Positions 7,061 through 14,307 of a DNA stretch of 20,751 nucleotides are shown piece after piece; the stretch's first letter is position 1; each line of letters begins with the position of its first letter. Source of the DNA: an uncultured Verrucomicrobiales bacterium. Lineage in GTDB: Bacteria; Verrucomicrobiota; Verrucomicrobiia; Verrucomicrobiales; Akkermansiaceae. The position numbers were made by a program, and so were the translations under genes. Where the stretch lies: contig CALABM010000096.1 of the NCBI GenBank assembly GCA_937885815.1, positions 1 to 20,751 of the forward strand. The letters run 5' to 3'. The notes under the pieces are model-generated. The model was given only the letters and a program-made list of their open reading frames with translations, searched no databases and had not been told where the DNA came from.

Positions 7061-8101
7061 TTAATCGAAATATTCTTGCATCAGGCTGTCAAAGAGCTGT
7101 TGCGTTTTGTCCAACGACGCCTGTATGCTAACGCGTAATTTGTCGATGTGATGCAACCATTGATTGTATTGTACTTGTAGATGGATGGGTGGCCAAGGAA
7201 TGGAGAAAGTATTTAGTTTTTCTTGGTTGAGTTTCGGTTGAGCACTACCTGTGATGAGGTGGGAAATATCAATCATCGAAAATAAGGCTTCTACATATTT
7301 TTGGGAAGCAATGTCGTTAAACTTCAGAACGTGAGCATGATTATTCACCCATATTTTCCCATCTACGGAAAATGCGATGGGGGTGCTTCTGGCTAATAGG
7401 TTGGCTCCATCCTCAGATATTAACAATAAGGGCTCGGCAAATATGTAACCATCCACATAATCAACAATGCCTGATGCTCCGTAATACGGATAGATGCCGC
7501 TGACACGCTTTTCTGATGAAATAGGTTTTCGTTTATAATCTAAGTTTTCACAAATTTGTTCAATAGTCCTTGTTTCCCAGTTGCCAGAATTAGTTACAGG
7601 ATCCCCAAACAACTCGACAAATCGGCATTTGACGAGCTCATCTAGCTTTTCAAGTTGTTCATTTCGTTTATCAATTGCTGACTTTACTTTTTCCAACCTC
7701 TCAACCAACGAGCGTTGTTGATTATAAGAAGGCAACTCTATGAACGCATCTGTGAGATTGCCCAATTTGATGTACTTTATTACCCCGCCTATTGCTAACT
7801 TTCTAAGTTCAACTATGTACTTCTCCATGAAGTAGTACAAGTAGGGCATGTACAGCACATCTGGCTGCTTAGCTTCGATAATATAAGTTCGCTGATACGC
7901 ATCAAACTTGCCATTGTAATATTTAACGTTCAAATCCCCATTGCCTGCCACCAATACGCATTCGCAGTCATAGGAATAGGAGCTGATTTTTAATGGTTCT
8001 CTGGAACATGTAAAAAAGGGGTATGCTCCGTCATCAGTCGAAGCATTGGCATCTAATTTACCAGTTCTAATTTTGGTAAGGTCTCCTAGTTTTACCTTCA
8101 T
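7061..8101 (-). CDS. hsdS: Type I R-M specificity subunit (HsdS)
   Basis: This 346-residue protein supplies sequence recognition for both methylation and cleavage. It has the usual two-fold layout. TRD1 covers about 1-125 (GAYPFFTCS at 25-33), a conserved helical spacer about 130-165 (ERLEKVKSAIDKRNEQL), TRD2 about 175-320 (GIYPYYGASG at 202-211), and a short C-terminal helix ends at residue 346. The length is a little short for HsdS but both halves are complete. It follows hsdM by 15 nt with a clear AGGGGG Shine-Dalgarno, so the two are co-translated from one message. The sequence is clearly more AT-rich than its neighbours, as is common for exchanged specificity genes. TRD2 has a diverged partial duplicate at 5830-6231. 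The recognised DNA sequence cannot be predicted here. Confidence 0.95.
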   Translation of the reverse strand: MKVKLGDLTKIRTGKLDANASTDDGAYPFFTCSREPLKISSYSYDCECVLVAGNGDLNVKYYNGKFDAYQRTYIIEAKQPDVLYMPYLYYFMEKYIVELRKLAIGGVIKYIKLGNLTDAFIELPSYNQQRSLVERLEKVKSAIDKRNEQLEKLDELVKCRFVELFGDPVTNSGNWETRTIEQICENLDYKRKPISSEKRVSGIYPYYGASGIVDYVDGYIFAEPLLLISEDGANLLARSTPIAFSVDGKIWVNNHAHVLKFNDIASQKYVEALFSMIDISHLITGSAQPKLNQEKLNTFSIPWPPIHLQVQYNQWLHHIDKLRVSIQASLDKTQQLFDSLMQEYFD

Positions 8102-8116
8102 ACACCCCCTACAAAG

Positions 8117-9625
8117 TCAGATTTGTTCATTAAGCATTTTTTCGAGCTCGGCCATATCCTTATCAATTTCGGCCTGGAGTTGGCGGATATCAGCGAGGAT
8201 TTCGGAAGAGGGCGGATATTCGACGGGGACGTACTCAGTCTTTTTGTATTTATTGATAGAGAGGTCGTAGTCGTTCGCGGCGATTTCGTCTTTGGGGACG
8301 AAGAAGGAGGCATCTGTCCGAGAGCGTTCGGCTTCTGCGTCGGGATTCCGGAAACGGGAGATGATATCGGGGATATCGTTTTGGTCGATAGGGGAGCGCT
8401 TATCATCAAGGGAGAAGCCGTCGGCCTTCATATCATAGAACCACACATTATCCGTACCGCCGTGGTTCGTTTTGGTAAAGATAAGGATGGCGGTAGAGAC
8501 GCCGGCGTAGGGCTTAAAGACGCCTGAGGGCATGGAGATGACGGCCTGGAGGCGGTGCTGCTCGATGAGAGACTGACGGATGGTCTTATGGGCTTTAGAG
8601 CTGCCGAAGAGCACGCCATCAGGCACGATACAGGCACAGCGACCACCTACGCGGAGCATGCGCAGGAACAGCGCGAGGAAAAGGAGCTCCGTCTTTTTTG
8701 TATTGCAAGCCTTGAGGAGGTCCGCGGTGATGATATCCGCATTGAGCGAGCCTTTGAAGGGCGGGTTTGCGAGGATGAGGCTGTGGTAATCTGCGTCCTT
8801 GTTTTGGTCCGAAAGGCTATCACGGTATTCGATGTGCGGATTTTGCACGCCGTGTGTCATCATGTTCATGGCGCCGATGCGCAGCATGGTGCGGTCCATA
8901 TCGTAGCCATGGAACATCTTGTTCATGAAGTGTTCCTTATTCTCCTGATTGAAGAAGATGTCATTTTCCGCGGTTTCGCGCAGGTAGTCACCGGCTGCGA
9001 CGAGGAAGCCGGCTGTACCGCAGGCGGGGTCACAGATGGTGTCCGTGGGTGTGGGCTGCATGAGCTCGACCATCATGCGGATGATATGGCGGGGCGTGCG
9101 GAACTGGCCGTTCACGCCGGCGGTGGCGAGCTTAGAGAGCAGGTATTCGTACACATCGCCACGGGTGTCCGCCATGTTCAGGAGGGCCATCTGCTCGTAA
9201 ATAGCATCCATGGCACCGACGATGCGTTCCAGCATGAGAGGCTTGGGGATTTTGAAGATAGCATCACCCATGTATTGAGCATAAGCGCTCTGCTGGTTGC
9301 CATGCAGGTTTTTGATGAAGGGGAACACGAGCTCTTGTACGATGCTGTACATGCGCTCAGCGGGGAAGTCCTTAAAGGTGCTCCATTTCAGCAGGCTGCC
9401 TTCCACCTCACGCTGGCCGATATTCACCACGCCGGAGAAAATGCTGTTATGCGGCAGGCCGAGCATGGCGGCGGCTTGGGCCTCGCGGTTATCGGCATCG
9501 TCCAAATCATGAATGAACATGAGGTAGGTCATCTGTTCGATGACTTCCAACGGGTTGGTGATGCCACCGGACCAGAAGATTTCCCAGAGTGAGTCAATTT
9601 TTTTTCGAAGGTCGCCGGTAATCAT
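8117..9625 (-). CDS. hsdM: Type I R-M DNA adenine methyltransferase subunit (HsdM)
   Basis: This 502-residue protein transfers a methyl group from S-adenosylmethionine to adenine N6, in an M2S complex with HsdS. The N-terminal HsdM helical domain spans about 1-140. The catalytic domain carries DPACGTAGF (199-207, SAM-binding motif I) and NPPF (287-290, catalytic motif IV), both intact. The C-terminal region ends in a charged helix typical of HsdS contact. It is the first gene of the hsdMS unit. A possible -10 (TATAAC, complement of 9655-9660) lies about 29 nt upstream of the ATG, with no good -35 and no Shine-Dalgarno. Length and motif spacing are normal for the family. Confidence 0.96.
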   Translation of the reverse strand: MITGDLRKKIDSLWEIFWSGGITNPLEVIEQMTYLMFIHDLDDADNREAQAAAMLGLPHNSIFSGVVNIGQREVEGSLLKWSTFKDFPAERMYSIVQELVFPFIKNLHGNQQSAYAQYMGDAIFKIPKPLMLERIVGAMDAIYEQMALLNMADTRGDVYEYLLSKLATAGVNGQFRTPRHIIRMMVELMQPTPTDTICDPACGTAGFLVAAGDYLRETAENDIFFNQENKEHFMNKMFHGYDMDRTMLRIGAMNMMTHGVQNPHIEYRDSLSDQNKDADYHSLILANPPFKGSLNADIITADLLKACNTKKTELLFLALFLRMLRVGGRCACIVPDGVLFGSSKAHKTIRQSLIEQHRLQAVISMPSGVFKPYAGVSTAILIFTKTNHGGTDNVWFYDMKADGFSLDDKRSPIDQNDIPDIISRFRNPDAEAERSRTDASFFVPKDEIAANDYDLSINKYKKTEYVPVEYPPSSEILADIRQLQAEIDKDMAELEKMLNEQI

Positions 9626-9684
9626 AGAGAAAGAGTTGTTCTTAGTGTAAGTGGGTTATAATGTGGAGGGAAGAGGCGTGCCGC

Positions 9685-9724
9685 GCAGCGGCCTTACTGA
9701 GATAAGCTCATGGAAGGCCGCTGC
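9685..9724. repeat. 11-bp inverted repeat between gmk and hsdM
   Basis: GCAGCGGCCTT (9685-9695) is perfectly repeated in inverse at 9714-9724, with an 18-nt loop that contains a further 4-bp stem. It lies 16 nt past the gmk stop. There is no T-tract on either side, so it is not a standard intrinsic terminator; it could be a 3'-end stabilising hairpin. Confidence 0.6.
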
Positions 9725-9740
9725 TGCAGGCGCGCGGGGC

Positions 9741-10322
9741 TCATGCGAGCGTGGTGCGCATGGAAAGGGTGGTGAGGAGGGAGAGGAAGCGCGCGTAGTC
9801 GTGCTCGCGGTCTGCGGAGACGAGGGCGAACTGGTATTCGCCTTGGCGGGCGTCCTCAGCGGCTGCGTTGTGCAGGCGCAGCTGGATGACTTCCTCGCTG
9901 TCCGTCTGGCGGCCACGGAGGCGGGCTTCCAGCTCAGCGGAGGGCACGTGGATGTAGATATCCGCATAGGCGCGGCGGATGATGGGATCATCACAATCGC
10001 GGATGGAGGCGGCGCCCTGAACGTCAATGTCCATCACGACGTTCTTGCCCTGAGTGAGCAGGTCAATGATATCCGCCTTCAGCGTGCCGTATGAGTTGCC
10101 GTGCACAGTGGCGTGCTCCAGGAACTCGCCGGCTGCGACCTTAGCGGCGAAGGTTTCAGGGGAGAGGAAGTGGTAATCCACGCCATCCTGCTCGCCGGGG
10201 CGGGGCTGGCGGGTGGTGCAGGAGATGGAATAGGAGGTGAGACCATCAGCCTCTGCACGGCGGCAGAGGGTGGTTTTGCCGGAGCCTGAGGGGCCGGAGA
10301 CGATAAGAAGAGTACCAAGCAT
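9741..10322 (-). CDS. gmk: Guanylate kinase
   Basis: This 193-residue enzyme phosphorylates GMP to GDP with ATP in the cytoplasm. The P-loop GPSGSGKTT is at residues 10-18. The GMP-binding region TTRQPRPGEQDGVDYHF (36-52) is characteristic of bacterial Gmk, followed by the lid with GNSYGT. It is the last gene of a minus-strand cluster with pheA, holB and yicC; yicC-gmk adjacency is common in bacteria. The 50-nt gap to yicC holds a short 7-bp tandem repeat. The start is set by the first ATG directly before the P-loop strand. Confidence 0.96.
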   Translation of the reverse strand: MLGTLLIVSGPSGSGKTTLCRRAEADGLTSYSISCTTRQPRPGEQDGVDYHFLSPETFAAKVAAGEFLEHATVHGNSYGTLKADIIDLLTQGKNVVMDIDVQGAASIRDCDDPIIRRAYADIYIHVPSAELEARLRGRQTDSEEVIQLRLHNAAAEDARQGEYQFALVSADREHDYARFLSLLTTLSMRTTLA

Positions 10323-10332
10323 GGGGAAATAT

Positions 10333-10367
10333 GAATTACGAATTACGAGTTACGAATTGGGATTGAG
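10333..10367. repeat. Degenerate 7-bp tandem repeat (GAATTAC)
   Basis: Five 7-bp units in register: GAATTAC, GAATTAC, GAGTTAC, GAATTGG and GATTGAG. They fill most of the 50-nt gap between yicC and gmk. The array is AT-rich inside a GC-rich operon. Confidence 0.6.
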
Positions 10368-10372
10368 GGGGC

Positions 10373-11248
10373 TTATTCGATGTTCTGGACCTGCTCGCGG
10401 ATTTTCTCCAGCTCCGTCTTAGCGGAGACGACGAGCTGGGCGAGAGCGGCATCATTAGCCTTGGAGCCGGTGGTGTTCAGCTCACGGAAGATTTCCTGGC
10501 AGAGGAAGTCCAGCGTGCGGCCAACGGCCTCCGGCTTGTCGCAGATTTTCTCGAACTGGTCCAAGTGGGAAGCGAGGCGGGTGGTTTCCTCGCTCACGTC
10601 GCAGCGATCCGCGAAGAGGGCGATTTCCTTGATAATGCGCTCATCATCAGCGGGGATGGGGAGGCCGCTTTCCTCCAAGCGCTTGAGGAGCTGCTCGCGG
10701 TAGTGAGCGGGCACACCGGCGGCGCGGGCGATGAGCTGCTCGCGGTATTCCCTGAGGGTGCCGATGCGGCGGAGGAGGTCGGCGCGCATGTTAGCGCCTT
10801 CCTGAGCGCGGAGAGCAAGGAAGGCGGCGAGGGCCTCGCGGATGGCGGGCTCAGCGGCGGTCCAAGCGGTATCCGGCGTGATGTCTGCCTCCGTTTCCTC
10901 GCCAATGATGCCGAGGCGCAGGAGGGCATCCAGCGTGATATCCACGCAGTTGCCTGTGGCGGCGGCCACCTCAGCGGTGCAGGCCTGAAGGGCGGCGAGT
11001 TTGGACTTGTTGACGGTGAGATTACCGGCAGCTGCGGCTCCGGCCTGGAGGGAGATGGTGATGTTCACTCGGCCGCGTGAGACGCAGCCGGCCACGAGAT
11101 CACGCACGCGGGTTTCCAGCTCAGCCCAAGCGCGGGGGAGAGAGATGGCGATTTCTGTCTGTTTGCGGTTCACGCCGCCGATTTCCACGCGGAGGGAGGC
11201 GTTATTCAGCGGGGCGGTTGCTGCCCCGAATCCGGTCATGCTGTTCAT
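10373..11248 (-). CDS. yicC: YicC/YloC family endoribonuclease
   Basis: This 291-residue protein matches the YicC/YloC family. The N-terminus is MNSMTGFG, the family's signature opening. The N-terminal YicC domain spans about 1-155. The DUF1732 C-terminus carries LDFLCQEIFRELNTTGSKAND (about 247-267), a near-invariant motif. E. coli YicC is reported to act as an endoribonuclease; that role is taken from the family, not seen here. Its ATG overlaps the holB stop by 4 nt (ATGA), so the two genes are translationally coupled. It sits directly before gmk, as in many bacteria. Confidence 0.93.
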   Translation of the reverse strand: MNSMTGFGAATAPLNNASLRVEIGGVNRKQTEIAISLPRAWAELETRVRDLVAGCVSRGRVNITISLQAGAAAAGNLTVNKSKLAALQACTAEVAAATGNCVDITLDALLRLGIIGEETEADITPDTAWTAAEPAIREALAAFLALRAQEGANMRADLLRRIGTLREYREQLIARAAGVPAHYREQLLKRLEESGLPIPADDERIIKEIALFADRCDVSEETTRLASHLDQFEKICDKPEAVGRTLDFLCQEIFRELNTTGSKANDAALAQLVVSAKTELEKIREQVQNIE

Positions 11249-12222
11249 AAGGGGGATTTTCCGATGATGTCTAGCAGGCGCGAGTCTAGCGCGAGTGCTT
11301 CGTTTACGTTGAAATTGAGGTCCGAGCGGAGGGCGTCCACAGCGCGCATGCGGCGCAGGAGGTCCGGCACGCTGTGGGCTGCGGCCACGGCGCTGAGCTC
11401 AGGGGCGAGGGGCTCCACATCCGGCGCGTGTGAGGCAAGCAGCACGGCCTGCCCCAAGCTGAGGGAGAGCAGCTCCAGCATTTGGGCGCGTTCGCCGAGG
11501 TATTCGCTCTCGATGCGGGCATTTGTCACGTCCTTCTGCATGGCTTCCCAGTTCTTGATGTCCGTGCCTTCGGATACGGCTTTAGCCTCAGCTTTCAGGG
11601 CGGAGGTGATGCGCTCCGTAATCTCCTCGCGGCGCTTGGTGAGAAGGTTCTGGAAGTCTGCACGCAGGGCGATGGCGGCCACGTCATTACCAATCCGGGG
11701 GAGGGCGGCGCGCACGGCAGGCAGGAAGGCTTGCTGGGCCTCCGTGAGGCGCACACCGCGGCGGGAGTCACGCAAATCCAGCCTCACGCAGCGGGAGAGG
11801 ATGGTGGGCAGGAGCTTCTGGGGCAGGGCGGTGATGAGGATGATAAGCGTTTGCGGCGGGGGCTCTTCCAGCGTTTTCAGGAAGGCATTGGCGGCTTCAT
11901 CCAGCAGGCGGTCGGCTTCATCAATGATGACGAGGTTCGTTTCCCCCTCAGCCGCACGCAGGGCAAGGAAGGGCTCCACGCTACGCACGGCATCAATGGA
12001 GATGGTGCGGATTTTGGAGCCGGGGCGCAGTACGCGGCAGCTGGCGTGGTGGAGGTTTTCCAAGGAGTCCGCCCGGGCGCCGTTCAGCTCCGCCGCGAGG
12101 GCGAGGGCTAGGCGGTGTGTGCCGGCATCTGCCACGCCGGTGAAGAGGAGGGCGTGAGGCTGGCGGCCGTTGGCACGGGCGTTCTTCAGGAGGGTGTGAG
12201 CCTGTTCGTAGGTGAAGGCCAT
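11245..12222 (-). CDS. holB: DNA polymerase III clamp-loader delta' subunit
   Basis: This 325-residue AAA+ family protein resembles delta', the stator of the sliding-clamp loader. The P-loop region (FTGVADAGTHR, 27-37) lacks the GKT residues, so it should not hydrolyse ATP, as expected of delta'. The Walker B-like DEAD (101-104), the KTLEEPP segment (116-122) and the SRC sensor motif (143-145) are present. Conservation fades beyond about residue 160, as usual in this family. It starts 8 nt after the pheA stop and overlaps yicC by 4 nt, so it is an internal operon gene. A gamma/tau paralogue is less likely because of the degenerate P-loop. Confidence 0.88.
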   Translation of the reverse strand: MAFTYEQAHTLLKNARANGRQPHALLFTGVADAGTHRLALALAAELNGARADSLENLHHASCRVLRPGSKIRTISIDAVRSVEPFLALRAAEGETNLVIIDEADRLLDEAANAFLKTLEEPPPQTLIILITALPQKLLPTILSRCVRLDLRDSRRGVRLTEAQQAFLPAVRAALPRIGNDVAAIALRADFQNLLTKRREEITERITSALKAEAKAVSEGTDIKNWEAMQKDVTNARIESEYLGERAQMLELLSLSLGQAVLLASHAPDVEPLAPELSAVAAAHSVPDLLRRMRAVDALRSDLNFNVNEALALDSRLLDIIGKSPL

Positions 12223-12230
12223 GGCGAGCG

Positions 12231-13295
12231 TCAGTTTTCAGGGTAGGAGCCGAGCACTTTGAACATGGGCGTGTGATCGTGCAGGACGTGCAGACAGGTC
12301 TTCAGCGGCTCCACGTCTTCATGGCCTTCCACGTCAATGTAGAAGAGGTACTCCCAAGCGGTGTCGCGGTTGGGGCGGGAATCCATGCAGTAGATGTTCA
12401 CGCCGTGGTTCTTGAAGACGTTCAGCACGTCCACAAGGCTGCCCGCGGTGTGCGGTACGCCGAAGCAGATGGTGGTACGGTCCTTGCCGCAAGGGGCATT
12501 GCGCTGGCGGCCAATGACGGCGAAGCGCGTGGTGTTGTCGGACTTGTCCTGAATGTTGGCGTTGAGGAGTTTTAGGCCGTAAAGCTCGCCGGCCATTTGG
12601 CTGCCGATGGCGGCGGCGCCCAGCAGGGCTTCATCCGCGGCGCGCTGTGCGGCTGCGGCGGTGGATGGTGTGGCCACGAGGGCGGCGTTCGGGTAGTGCT
12701 GCAGCAGCCATTCGCGGCACTGACCCAGCGCTTGCGGGTGGGAATAGATGGTGCGGATGTCGGTAGCCTCAGCATTGCTCATGAGGCAGTTCTGTACAGG
12801 CTGGTGCACCTGAGCGCAGATGCGAAGCCCCATGGCACCGAGAAGGTCCAGAGCTTGAGATACCTTGCCGTCCGTGCTGTTCTCAACGGGGACAATGCCG
12901 TAGTCCACCTCCTTGCGGTCCACGGCGTGGAAGATGTGATTGAAGGAGGGGAAGGGCACCAGCTCTACGCTGTCGCCAAAGCGGGCTTGTGCCGCCTGGT
13001 GGCTCCATGTGCCTTCCGGGCCGAGGTAGCCCACCTTCATGCCGCCTTCCAGCGCAAAGCTCATGCTCACAATCTGGCGGTAGACGCTCTGCAGGCCTTT
13101 CTCCGGGAGTACGCCGGCATTGTTCGCCATCAGTTTGGCGAAGAGCTTGCTCTCGCGCTCCGGTACGAAGATGTGAGAGTTGCTCCCCTTTTTGATTTCG
13201 CCTACGCTGTGCACGCACTGCATGCGCTGCTTCAGCAGCTCCACAATCTGGGCGTCCAGGCGGTCAATCTCTTGTCTCAGCTCGTCTAAGGTCAT
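12231..13295 (-). CDS. pheA: Bifunctional chorismate mutase / prephenate dehydratase (P-protein)
   Basis: This 354-residue enzyme converts chorismate to prephenate and then to phenylpyruvate for phenylalanine synthesis. The N-terminal AroQ-type mutase helix bundle spans about 1-85 (RQEIDRLD at 7-14). The dehydratase domain spans about 87-265, with GYLGPEGTWSHQAA (89-102), VPVENSTDGKV (135-145) and the catalytic-site motif TTRF (255-258). The C-terminal ACT domain (about 275-350) has GSLVDVL (285-291) and MDSRP (304-308), matching the family's GAL and ESRP phenylalanine-binding motifs with small changes, so feedback control by phenylalanine is likely. It heads the pheA-holB-yicC-gmk unit. No attenuator leader is possible, because the predicted leader is only about 6 nt. 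Confidence 0.96.
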   Translation of the reverse strand: MTLDELRQEIDRLDAQIVELLKQRMQCVHSVGEIKKGSNSHIFVPERESKLFAKLMANNAGVLPEKGLQSVYRQIVSMSFALEGGMKVGYLGPEGTWSHQAAQARFGDSVELVPFPSFNHIFHAVDRKEVDYGIVPVENSTDGKVSQALDLLGAMGLRICAQVHQPVQNCLMSNAEATDIRTIYSHPQALGQCREWLLQHYPNAALVATPSTAAAAQRAADEALLGAAAIGSQMAGELYGLKLLNANIQDKSDNTTRFAVIGRQRNAPCGKDRTTICFGVPHTAGSLVDVLNVFKNHGVNIYCMDSRPNRDTAWEYLFYIDVEGHEDVEPLKTCLHVLHDHTPMFKVLGSYPEN

Positions 13296-13307
13296 AACTT
13301 GCCGCGC

Positions 13308-13336
13308 ATTCTACCACATTGACACCTCTCCTGCAA
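13308..13336 (-). promoter_or_regulatory. Promoter of the pheA-holB-yicC-gmk cluster
   Basis: Minus-strand TTGCAG (13331-13336), a 17-bp spacer, and TAGAAT (13308-13313). There are 12 nt between the -10 box and the pheA ATG, so the leader is about 5-6 nt. Confidence 0.75.
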
Positions 13337-13439
13337 TGCAAAATTCAGCCCGCATGTTTTTTCATTACGCGCGCGGGGCGTGAAGTGGTGCTCATGTTGA
13401 TTGCCGTATGTATCAATATAAAAAATCGAAAAAATCAAA

Positions 13440-13484
13440 AAGCGTATTAGGAAAAGACGGAAAAATATATATGAGAATACGCTT
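13440..13484. repeat. 9-bp inverted repeat with 27-nt loop
   Basis: AAGCGTATT at 13440-13448 is perfectly inverted at 13476-13484. The loop is A-rich. No T-tract follows on the plus strand. Confidence 0.5.
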
Positions 13485-13763
13485 GCTAAAAATTATAAAA
13501 ACATATTATATATAGCGATGCTAAGAAACAATAAAACGCAGAATAAACAAATGATGAAAATATAAGAGATAAGCTCAAAGTAATCTTTTTATTATCCGTC
13601 GGCCTCCATCGGCAGAGCAGGTGACTTTGTGTGACCTCTTCAAAAAGTTTTAATTACCGAAAAGCCGTAGGGAAAAGTAGGAAAAAGCGCTCTTGAAATT
13701 TTGGAGACCAGTTTTTGAGCAAAGGTAGGGTGAGATGGTCAGATTTTTAAGAAAAGTTGATAT

Positions 13764-13793
13764 TTATATTCCTGTAAACGTACAGGAATATAA
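13764..13793. repeat. 13-bp perfect inverted repeat with AACG loop
   Basis: TTATATTCCTGTA (13764-13776) pairs perfectly with 13781-13793 around the 4-nt loop AACG. It is the longest perfect hairpin in the AT-rich region and has no terminator-like T-tail. It could be an operator-like site or an RNA hairpin. Confidence 0.7.
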
Positions 13794-14271
13794 CGAAGAA
13801 ATTTAAGTTTTCCTTACCATCTGGTAACGGAATCAAAAATCTCAGAAGGTGCCGATTTTGGACAAAAAACTGAATTTTTGGGGGATTTTAGGTCTTGAAG
13901 CTCAGAAAAATGAGATTTTTGGAGCTTGTGATGGTAGTAAAACGGATTTACCTGCTGAGAACTTGATTTCAAACGCGCCAAAAAGAGCGCGAAGGGGCGT
14001 CGCCGACAGAGGTGGGAATGAGAAAAAATACGGAAAAATGCTTGAAAATAGGCGTTTTTTAGCGAAAAATAGCCAATAATAGTAAAGAAGACTTTATAGC
14101 CAAGTAAAATTAAATAAATGCTGAGAAATGCAAAGTATTTATTGTCAGAGTGTAGTGGTTTTGTGAGATGATGGGGTGTGATTTTCGGCTGTGGGCGGGC
14201 CGAATTGTCTTGAAAAATGGGAAAAAGTGGTGAAAACGGGGGCAGAAGTAAGGCGTGGGCGGCTGAAAGTA

Positions 14272-14300
14272 TTTACAAACGGCGTCACAAATGTTATAAC
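14272..14300 (+). promoter_or_regulatory. Promoter of the TPR lipoprotein gene
   Basis: TTTACA (14272-14277), a 17-bp spacer, and TATAAC (14295-14300). Exactly 7 nt separate it from the ATG at 14308, predicting a leaderless mRNA. Confidence 0.8.
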
Positions 14301-14307
14301 AGAGCAT

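Larger units (their letters stand above)
13296..14307. other. AT-rich gene-free region of about 1 kb
   Basis: Apart from the pheA promoter at its left edge and the lipoprotein promoter at its right edge, no convincing gene lies here. From about 13390 to 14140 the sequence is much more AT-rich than its neighbours and full of short purine-rich motifs such as GGAAAAA. It holds several inverted repeats: 13440-13484, 13764-13793 and 13814-13827. A loose direct repeat starts with CTCAGAA (13841-13863 and 13901-13924). A weak 76-codon GTG frame (13849-14079) has no supporting motif. The region could contain a small RNA, binding sites or a decayed insertion. Confidence 0.6.

Noticed and set aside
5830..8101. 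Classic invertible hsdS pair
   Set aside because: The second hsdS segment is in the same orientation as hsdS, and no long inverted repeats were found between them, so simple inversion is not supported in this arrangement.
8555..9592. Plus-strand open frame (345 codons) opposite hsdM
   Set aside because: It is antisense to a gene with intact methyltransferase motifs and has the composition of a shadow frame.
13771..13786. LexA-type box (CTGT...ACAG)
   Set aside because: The spacing between half-sites is 6 nt, not the 8 nt of the E. coli box, and the site is not placed at a promoter.
13849..14079. 76-codon GTG-start frame in the AT-rich region
   Set aside because: No Shine-Dalgarno, no promoter at the right distance, no recognisable motif, and biased Lys/Asn content as expected from A-rich noncoding DNA. 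It could be a real small gene, but nothing seen supports it.
13296..14307. Replication origin
   Set aside because: The region is AT-rich, but only one weak DnaA-box-like site (TTATCCGTC near 13593) was seen, and no dnaA, dnaN or similar gene is nearby.
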